Assembly (NCBI RefSeq): GCF_038396675.1
Contig: NC_088921.1
Span: 67,225,001-67,289,000 of the forward strand
Direction: 5' to 3'
Length of the DNA stretch: 64,000 nucleotides
From: Hydra vulgaris
Lineage: Eukaryota; Cnidaria; Hydrozoa; Anthoathecata; Hydridae
Every line of letters begins with the position of its first letter. Positions within the stretch are counted from its first letter, which is position 1. Both the position numbers and the translations under genes were made by a program. Shown here piece by piece: positions 61,496-64,000 of this stretch. The notes under the pieces are model-generated. The model did no database searches, was not told where the DNA came from, and saw only the letters and a list, made by a program, of their open reading frames with translations.

Positions 61496-61764
61496 CATAT
61501 ACTCAATGAAATTAGAAAACTATACAATTATATGCAGTTATGCACTCGACTTTGTTTAAGCTGAATAGATGAACAGTGTTAACATTTTCTTAGTAAGAAG
61601 AGAACAAAACATAAATGTAAACAAAAATAAACAACAGGGAAAATTAATGGTCATCAGTAATTACCATCATTGTCATGTCATCATTACAATCCTGCACAAC
61701 ATAAGTTATCAATGTGTTTTCAAAGCCAATGCAATTTGACTCCCTTTCGGTTATTTAAAAAAAT

Positions 61765-61767
<3 letters not shown>

Positions 61768-61838
<71 letters not shown>
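61768..61838. repeat. (TA)n microsatellite
   Basis: About 35 TA units. Confidence 0.95.
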
Positions 61839-61840
<2 letters not shown>

Positions 61841-61864
61841 AACAACTTTAAAAAGTATTCTACA

Positions 61865-62054
61865 CAATTGAGTGCTCAATGTTCTTAAAAGAACAGAGCA
61901 ATTATATATTAGTAGAAAATCACTTAACTAAATTTTTTTCCATTTGACACTGTGTTTCATCAACAAAGATTCATCAGAAATGCATTTCTGATGAATCTTT
62001 GTTGATGAAACACAGTGTCAAATGGGAAAAAAAATTTAGTTAAGTGATTTTCTA

Positions 62055-62056
<2 letters not shown>
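61865..62056. mobile_element. Foldback element, family F, copy 3 (variant core)
   Basis: The left outer module GAGTGCTCAATGTTCTTAAA is shared with copies 1 and 2. The core arms (61910-61984 / 61985-62056, about 72 bp) are a different sequence: CACTTAACTAAATTTTTTTC, GACACTGTGTTTCATCAACA, AGATTCATCAGAAATGCA. They meet at ATGCAT. (TA)n follows directly. Confidence 0.85.

Positions 62057-62145
<89 letters not shown>
62057..62145. repeat. (TA)n microsatellite linking family F to family M
   Basis: About 43 TA units. Confidence 0.95.
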
Positions 62146-62147
<2 letters not shown>

Positions 62148-62806
62148 CTATAGTTTGTTGGCTTTAGGAAGAGCGGAAGGAAAAAAGTGATTCTTACGCC
62201 AACACATACGTCACTTTTAATTACTTTTGACTTTCGTCCAACATTTCCGTGTTGGACGAAAGTAAAAACCATTAATTTAATTACAAATTAATCGTTTTTT
62301 AAAAAAACCACAAAAACGCAAATTTAATTGACCAGAATGTTTTTAAAAACATTCTGAATGTTTTTATAACATTTTGAATGTTTTTAACAATATAAACAAT
62401 GTTTTTATTTTTATTTTTTTTAATAAAATGTTTTGCTTTTTATTTTTTTTAATAAAATGTTTTTATTTTTATTTTTTTACTGTAAATCATGCGCGGAGTG
62501 TTGCTACATCGACTATCTTATAGCCTGACTCGCAAGGGAGTGCTGCTACATCGACTGACAAATAGCCTGACTCGCAAGGGAGTTCTGCTACATCGACTGA
62601 CAAATAGCCTGACTCGCAAGGGAGTGCTGCTACATCGACTGACAAATAGCCTGACCCGCAAGGGAGTGCTGCTACATCGACTGAGGGTTTGGTTGGGGCA
62701 GGCAGTCTATCATTATTAAAAAAAAAAAAATTCCGGTCTTGCATTTTAATTTTTACTTTTTGTCAACAAAATATCGAAAAAACTTTCGGACAACATCTAA
62801 GGGTTC
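62146..62806. mobile_element. Family M repeat, copy 2 (opposite orientation to copy 1)
   Basis: Runs from CTATAGTTTGTTGGC through GTGATTCTTACGCC, the CTTTCGTCCAACA hairpin (62231-62262), T-rich AATAAAATGTTTT blocks, minisatellite, GGCAGTCTATCATTA, and ATTCCGGTCTTGCATTTTAA to CATCTAAGGGTTCTATA. Confidence 0.87.
62503..62695. repeat. 42-bp minisatellite, about 4.5 units
   Basis: Same unit as 46127-46275 in inverse orientation (CTGACTCGCAAGGGAGTGCT and ACATCGACTGACAAATAGC). Confidence 0.92.
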
Positions 62807-62809
62807 TAT

Positions 62810-62860
62810 ATATATCTATATATATATATCTATATATATATATCTATATATATATCTATA
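62810..62860. repeat. TATATC-type array linking family M copies 2 and 3
   Basis: (TATATATATATC)-like units, a C-bearing variant of the usual TA linker. Confidence 0.9.
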
Positions 62861-63408
62861 GATCTATAGTTTGTTGGCTTTGGGAAGAGCGGAAGGAAAA
62901 AAGTGATTCTTACGCCAACATATAAGTCACTTTTAATTACTTTTAACTTTCGTCCAACATTTCCGTGTTGGACGAAAGTAAAAACCATTAAATTAATTAC
63001 AAATTAATCGTTTTTTAAAAAAACCACAAAAACGCAAATTTAATTGACCAGAATGTTTTTAAAAACATTCTGAATGTTTTTAACAATATAAACAATGTTT
63101 TTATTTTAATTTTTTTTAATAAAATGTTTTTATTTTTTTTAATAAAATGTTTTTATTTTTATTTTTTTTACTGTAAATCATGCGCGGAGTGTTGCTACAT
63201 CGACTATCTTATAGCCTGACTCGCAAGGGAGTGCTGCTACATCGACTGACAAATAGCCTGACCCGCAAGGGAGTGCTGCTACATCGACTGAGGATTTGGT
63301 TGGGGCAGGCAGTCTATCATTATTAAAAAAAAAAATTCCGGTCTTGAATTTTAATTTTTACTTTTTGTCAACAAAATTTGGAAAAAACTTTCGGACAACA
63401 TCTAAGGG

Positions 63409-63411
<3 letters not shown>
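62853..63411. mobile_element. Family M repeat, copy 3
   Basis: Head to tail with copy 2, same landmarks. The minisatellite (63195-63298) has only about 2.5 units. Confidence 0.87.
63195..63298. repeat. 42-bp minisatellite, about 2.5 units
   Basis: Same unit as in the other family M copies; shortest array. Confidence 0.9.
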
Positions 63412-63495
<84 letters not shown>

Positions 63496-63497
63496 TA
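63411..63497. repeat. (TA)n microsatellite linking family M copies 3 and 4
   Basis: About 40 TA units; the flanking ~100 bp on each side are inverted copies. Confidence 0.95.
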
Positions 63498-64000
63498 TAC
63501 AACCCGTAGATGTTGTCCGAAAGTTTTTTCCATATTTTGTTGACAAAAAGTAAAAATTAAAATGCAAGACCGGAATTTTTTTTTTTTAATAATGATAGAC
63601 TGCCTGCCCCAACCAAACCCTCAGTCGATGTAGCAGCACTCCCTTGCGGGTCAGGCTATTTGTCAGTCGATGTAGCAGCACTCCCTTGCGAGTCAGGCTA
63701 TTTGTCAGTCGATGTAGCTGCACTCCCTTGCGAGTCAGGCTATAAGATAGTCGATGTAGCAGCACTCCCTTGCGAGTCTGGCTATAAGGTAGTCGATGTA
63801 GCAACACTCCGCGCATGATTTACAGTAAAAAAAATAAAAATAAAATTATTTTATTAAAAAAAATAAAAATAAAAACATTTTATTAAAAAAAATAAAAATA
63901 AAAACATTGTTTATATTGTTAAAAACATTCACAATGTTTTTAAAACATTCTGGTCAATTAAATTTGCGTTTTTGTGGTTTTTTTAAAAAACGATTTATTT
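63497..64000. mobile_element. Family M repeat, copy 4, cut by the window edge
   Basis: Same orientation as copy 1, inverted relative to copy 3. Minisatellite at 63615-63810; ends mid-element in GCGTTTTTGTGGTTTTTTTA. Confidence 0.87.
63615..63810. repeat. 42-bp minisatellite, about 4.5 units
   Basis: Units as above, two of them ending GCTATAAGATA/GCTATAAGGTA instead of GCTATTTGTCA. Confidence 0.92.

Noticed and set aside
62503..62695. CRISPR-like array
   Set aside because: The 42-bp units are contiguous tandem copies with no spacers, in a eukaryotic repeat.
59851..64000. Final PTGR3 exon
   Set aside because: I looked for the expected C-terminal strand after a splice acceptor and found none; the region is filled by MITEs, family F and family M, so the last exon probably lies beyond the window.

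Overview
The window is a very A+T-rich, intron- and repeat-dominated piece of an animal nuclear genome. Long (TA)n tracts, decayed CR1-like LINEs, mariner/Tc1, hAT and Kolobok transposons, and multicopy protein families that I know mainly from cnidarian genomes suggest a cnidarian, most likely a Hydra species. This is an inference from repeat content and codon context; no marker gene fixes the species. Only two host genes are convincing: a full-length 7SL/SRP RNA gene (23616-23912, +) and, about 200 bp downstream on the same strand, a prostaglandin reductase 3 / ZADH2-type oxidoreductase. The latter has eleven coding exons spread over 24108-59850, all with GT-AG introns and consistent phase. 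The exons give about 331 residues; the last ~20-45 residues should lie beyond the right edge.

Layout. 1-1.3 kb: decayed transposase-like ORF (+). 3.3-5.6 kb: short repeats and a complete but frameshifted mariner (DD34D) with both terminal inverted repeats (TIRs) and its TA duplication. 8-10.3 kb and 12-16 kb: two decayed minus-strand members of multicopy cnidarian protein families, separated by two tandem duplications. 19.4-22.4 kb: a foldback element inserted into an older palindrome, a DD41D mariner-type element, and a palindromic miniature inverted-repeat element (MITE) with four copies of one motif. 23.6 kb: SRP RNA. 24.1 kb to the end: the PTGR3-like gene, whose introns carry nearly everything else. 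These include a Tc1-type element inside a (TA)n tract, hAT remnants, a THAP-bearing Kolobok with TTAA duplications, a CR1-like LINE interrupted by a tRNA-derived SINE, LINE reverse-transcriptase fragments, several MITEs, and chains of ~0.65-kb repeats joined by (TA)n. Those chains carry a 42-bp minisatellite.

Two patterns stand out. First, (TA)n tracts are the junctions between many mobile elements: elements sit inside, start at or end at TA arrays. Second, the window holds at least ten short, perfect or near-perfect inverted duplications (arms 14-37 bp, loops 0-21 nt). They are unrelated to each other in sequence, and one interrupts a transposon-like ORF. They look like a recurrent mutational process (template switching or snap-back repair) and not like a transposon family. 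No CRISPR, operon or prokaryotic feature is present. Most long ORFs made of Tyr-Ile, His-Thr or Cys-Val repeats are simple-sequence artefacts.
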